From assembly GCA_040218445.1 (NCBI GenBank), contig JAVJRK010000003.1, positions 129,175 through 193,174 of the forward strand: DNA of 64,000 nucleotides, written 5' to 3'. Positions 61,396 to 64,000 of this stretch are shown here, piece after piece. The first letter of the stretch is position 1. Each line of letters begins with the position of its first letter. The position numbers and the translations under genes were made by a program. Source of the stretch: UBA1479 sp040218445 (GTDB lineage: Bacteria; Pseudomonadota; Alphaproteobacteria; Rhodospirillales; Casp-alpha2). A model generated the notes under the pieces. That model ran no database searches. It saw only the letters and a list, made by a program, of their open reading frames with translations, and had not been told where the DNA came from.

Positions 61396-61773
61396 ATGGA
61401 ATACGAGCGAACAATCATGACTTTGCTGAAGCGCCAGAATCAGGATGCTCGGAACGGGCGTACGGGAACCGGCAGTAATGTCGAACCCTTAAGCCCGCTT
61501 GGCCGTCCCATGCGGTTAGAGGACCTGCCCCCGCCGTCCACCAAACGGTGGGTCGCCCGGCGCAAGGCCGAGGTCGTTTCCGCCGTGCGCGGTGGCCTGC
61601 TCACGCTTCAGGAAGCCTGCCGACGCTATTCCCTATCCGAAGACGAATACCGCACCTGGGAACGCCTGATCGACGACCACGGCCTCAAGGGTCTGCACAC
61701 GACCCGGACGCAGGTTTATCGGAACATTGCCCAGCGCAAGGGCCGCCGTCCCGAGGTCGTCGCGAACACCTGA
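61396..61773 (+). CDS. sciP: CtrA inhibitor SciP (DUF1153)
   Basis: A 125-residue small helix-turn-helix protein of the DUF1153/SciP family. Key segments: 'RLEDLPPPSTKRWVARRKAE', 'VVSAVRGGLLTLQEACRRYS', and 'DEYRTWERLIDDHGLKGLHT'. SciP binds CtrA (and DNA) and blocks activation of CtrA-dependent genes after cell division begins. It is unusual to see it inside a flagellar block, between flgE and fliF. The start may be the ATG at 61396 or at 61417; the N-terminal 30 residues are poorly conserved. Confidence 0.88.
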   Translation: MEYERTIMTLLKRQNQDARNGRTGTGSNVEPLSPLGRPMRLEDLPPPSTKRWVARRKAEVVSAVRGGLLTLQEACRRYSLSEDEYRTWERLIDDHGLKGLHTTRTQVYRNIAQRKGRRPEVVANT

Positions 61774-61801
61774 GGCACTCCCTGACAGCTCCGGCCCCGG
61801 G

Positions 61802-61820
61802 GTGGGCAAAAATTGCCCAC
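61802..61820. promoter_or_regulatory. Inverted repeat with CtrA half-site upstream of fliF
   Basis: GTGGGCAA-AAA-TTGCCCAC is a perfect 8-bp inverted repeat. TTAACCAC at 61823 follows, resembling a CtrA half-site (TTAACCAT). It may be an operator for fliF transcription or a weak terminator of sciP. Confidence 0.45.
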
Positions 61821-61954
61821 TGTTAACCACTTCTTCACTGCCCCCCAAATAACCTGCAGGTAACGGATTTCCTGAACATTCCAGGTGCGTCAAAACGCCT
61901 GGAATTCAAGGGGAAACCACCCGGTTCACACTCCTGCAACCACGGGGGACGCAA

Positions 61955-63595
61955 GTGGAAGCACTAACTCAAGCAATGCGCGGTCTAGGACCCGTTCGCC
62001 TCGCCATGATGGGCGGGGTGATGTTCGTGATGCTCGGCTTCTTTATTTTCCTGCTGACCAAGCTGGGCCAACCCAACATGGCGCTTCTGTTCAGCGATTT
62101 GGAACCCTCGGACTCCAACACCATCGTGTCGGAAGTCAGCCGCTTGGGCCATCAAGCGGAAGTTCGCGATAACGGCACGTCGGTTTACGTGCCGGCCGAC
62201 AAGGCGCTGGAACTGCGTCTTCAGATGGCAGACCGCGGGTTACCGGTCGGCGGCCGTGTCGGCTTTGAAATCTTTGACGAAACGGACTCCCTCGGCACCA
62301 CCGACTTTCTGCAGAATGTGAACCTGCGCCGCGCCCTTGAAGGCGAGTTGGGCCGCACCATCCAATCCATGGACATCGTCCACCGTGCCCGGGTCCATCT
62401 TGTGATGCCCCGGCGGCAATTGTTCTCTCGCGAGGAACAACAGCCCAGCGCCTCCGTCGTGCTGGCCATGCGCGGCGGCAAACGCCTGGACACCGAACAG
62501 ATTTCCTCTGTCCAACACTTGGTGGCATCCGGCGTTCCCGGCCTGAAACCCGGCCGCATCACGATTATTGACGACAAGGGCAAGTTATTGTCGCCCGGCT
62601 TTGAAGATGACCAATCGGTACAGACTGTGGCCGCCAAGAACGAAGACCGGCGACGCGGCTTTGAAGCGCGCATTGCCAGAACTGTCGAAGAACTCCTTGA
62701 AAAGACTGTTGGTTTTGGCAATGTCCGCGCGGAAGTCAATGCCGATATGGACTTTGACCGGGTCTCGACGACCGAAGAAATCTACAATCCGGACGGCCAG
62801 GTCGTGCGATCGACCCAAACCATCGAACGGGCCGCCCGTAATCAGGAATCCGAAGGCGACCCGGTTACCGTCGGAACGAACCTGCCCGATGCGGCGCCCG
62901 GCGGCGGTGAATCCGCCCGGGCCCAGTCGGACGAAAGTTCGACCGAGGAAACAGTCAATTTCGAGATTTCCAAGAAAACCGTCAATCATGTGAAGACCGA
63001 CGGTGAAATCAAGCGCGTCAGCGTGGCCGTGCTGGTCAACGGCATCCAGGGTCGCGACGCAGAAGGCAACCCGACCTACACCCCCCGCCCCAAGGAACAG
63101 ATGGAACTTCTGGCCACTTTGGTCCGCAACACCATCGGTTTCGATGCCGACCGCGGCGATTCCGTTGAGGTGGTCAACATGGAATTCGCCTCGCCGGTCA
63201 AGTTCGAAGAGCCCCTAGAGCTGTTCTTCGGCCTCGGCAAGAACGATCTGTTGCGCTTGGCTGAAATCCTGGTTCTGAGTATTCTGGGCATCCTGGTGAT
63301 CCTGCTGGTCGTACGGCCACTGGTCAGCCGGGCCTTCGAATCCATCCCGTCGGCGCAAGAAGCCGCCGGCCGCCTGTTGGCGGACACAAGCTCGCAAGCC
63401 GCCGGACTGCTTGGCGGCCCGTCGGCGCCGGCGCCGGCCGATATGGAAGAAGAACAGTTCGAAGAACTCATCGACATCGACCGCGTCGAAGGCCGCGTCA
63501 AGGCGTCTTCGGTCAAGAAGGTCGGCGAGATCGTCGAAAAGCACCCGGAAGAGGCGCTCTCCATCATCCGCGCCTGGATGTATCAGGAAGCATAA
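61955..63595 (+). CDS. fliF: Flagellar MS-ring protein FliF
   Basis: A 546-residue inner-membrane ring protein. One transmembrane helix near residue 20-40 ('VMFVMLGFFIFLLTKL') and one near 430-450 ('ILVLSILGILVILLVV') flank the periplasmic ring-building domains ('LPVGGRVGFEIFDETDSLGT' region). The C-terminus 'VKKVGEIVEKHPEEALSIIR' binds FliG. A GTG start with GGGGGA 6 nt upstream is used. It is the first rotor gene of an operon with fliG. Confidence 0.95.
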   Translation: MEALTQAMRGLGPVRLAMMGGVMFVMLGFFIFLLTKLGQPNMALLFSDLEPSDSNTIVSEVSRLGHQAEVRDNGTSVYVPADKALELRLQMADRGLPVGGRVGFEIFDETDSLGTTDFLQNVNLRRALEGELGRTIQSMDIVHRARVHLVMPRRQLFSREEQQPSASVVLAMRGGKRLDTEQISSVQHLVASGVPGLKPGRITIIDDKGKLLSPGFEDDQSVQTVAAKNEDRRRGFEARIARTVEELLEKTVGFGNVRAEVNADMDFDRVSTTEEIYNPDGQVVRSTQTIERAARNQESEGDPVTVGTNLPDAAPGGGESARAQSDESSTEETVNFEISKKTVNHVKTDGEIKRVSVAVLVNGIQGRDAEGNPTYTPRPKEQMELLATLVRNTIGFDADRGDSVEVVNMEFASPVKFEEPLELFFGLGKNDLLRLAEILVLSILGILVILLVVRPLVSRAFESIPSAQEAAGRLLADTSSQAAGLLGGPSAPAPADMEEEQFEELIDIDRVEGRVKASSVKKVGEIVEKHPEEALSIIRAWMYQEA

Positions 63596-63658
63596 GCAAT
63601 CGATTCCGCGTCAAAACCCGGCGGAAAACGCGAAAAGGCAAGAAAAGGTTAGTTCCTC

Positions 63659-64000
63659 ATGGCCCGCATCAAGGACGATTACCGCGCCTTATCCGGCACC
63701 GAGAAAGCCGCGATCTTCCTGTTGTCCCTGCACCAGGACCAGGCATCCATGCTGTTCGAACGCATGGACGACGAGGAAATCCGCGAACTGTTCGCCTCCA
63801 TGTCGAGCCTGGGCAGCGTCCATTCCTCGGTGATCGAACGCCTGTTCGTGGAATTCGCTGACAAGCTGTCCTCCGCCGGCGGCCTGGTCGGCTCCATCGA
63901 TGCCGCCGAACGCCTGCTCAACGCGGCCCTGTCGGGCGAACGCGTCGACGCCATCATGGAAGAAATGCGCGGCCCCGCCGGCCGCACCATGTGGGACAAG
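63659..64000 (+). CDS. fliG: Flagellar motor switch protein FliG (partial)
   Basis: The first 114 codons of FliG; the gene runs off the window end. 'DYRALSGTEKAAIFLLSLHQ' and 'IRELFASMSSLGSVHSSVIE' are N-terminal FliG features, which dock to FliF. The ATG is preceded by AGGTT. It lies 63 nt after fliF. Confidence 0.9.
   Translation, partial: MARIKDDYRALSGTEKAAIFLLSLHQDQASMLFERMDDEEIRELFASMSSLGSVHSSVIERLFVEFADKLSSAGGLVGSIDAAERLLNAALSGERVDAIMEEMRGPAGRTMWDK

Overview
The window looks like a GC-rich alphaproteobacterial chromosome, most likely a Rhodospirillales-type motile bacterium. The evidence is the combination of FlaF, FlbT and the CtrA inhibitor SciP among flagellar genes, alpha-type flagellins, sigma-54-like promoters in front of flagellar operons and CtrA-like boxes (TTAA-N7-TTAA). 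I cannot name a species. No tRNA, rRNA, CRISPR array or insertion sequence was seen.

Layout. (1) 1-6.8 kb: an iron-uptake locus. A ferric-iron ABC transporter (FbpA, FbpB, and divergent FbpC) and a periplasmic DUF4856 protein flank an intergenic region with two Fur-box-like palindromes. The FbpA frame is continuous with an upstream sterol-desaturase-like frame. (2) 6.9-16.4 kb: a flagellar operon block with a hook-like protein (flgE paralogue), flgI, flgJ-type rod protein, flgN-like chaperone, flgK, a very large flgL and flaF. (3) 16.5-29.4 kb: flagellin and flagellin-modification genes. These are a TPR/GT41-like transferase resembling FlmG, an unknown coiled-coil protein, an unknown TPR plus beta-domain protein, a Maf glycosyltransferase, a TPR/GT9-like protein, two tandem flagellins and flbT. 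(4) 29.5-55.9 kb: a surface-sugar biosynthesis island. It contains a stand-alone adenylation enzyme with its carrier protein, methyltransferases, acyl and formyl transferases, a NeuB-type nonulosonate synthase, asparagine synthase, three SpsF-like cytidylyltransferases, two DegT aminotransferases, two Gfo/Idh dehydrogenases, an epimerase/dehydratase, a HisH-HisF-PP-loop amidotransferase trio and a GT-B/GNAT fusion. (5) 56-64 kb: a second flagellar block with fliK, flgD, flgE, sciP, fliF and the start of fliG, cut by the window end.

Working model (inference). The sugar island makes one or more modified, probably amidinated and acylated, nonulosonic or amino sugars. Maf and/or the FlmG-like enzyme attach them to the flagellins, and FlaF/FlbT control flagellin production. 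Sigma-54 (three good candidate sites) and CtrA/SciP appear to time the structural genes. The most unusual features are a recurring beta-repeat domain inserted in three different flagellar axial proteins (five copies in FlgL), the desaturase-FbpA read-through frame, the unknown proteins at 18.5 and 19.5 kb, and the amino-acid-type adenylation/carrier pair in a sugar island.
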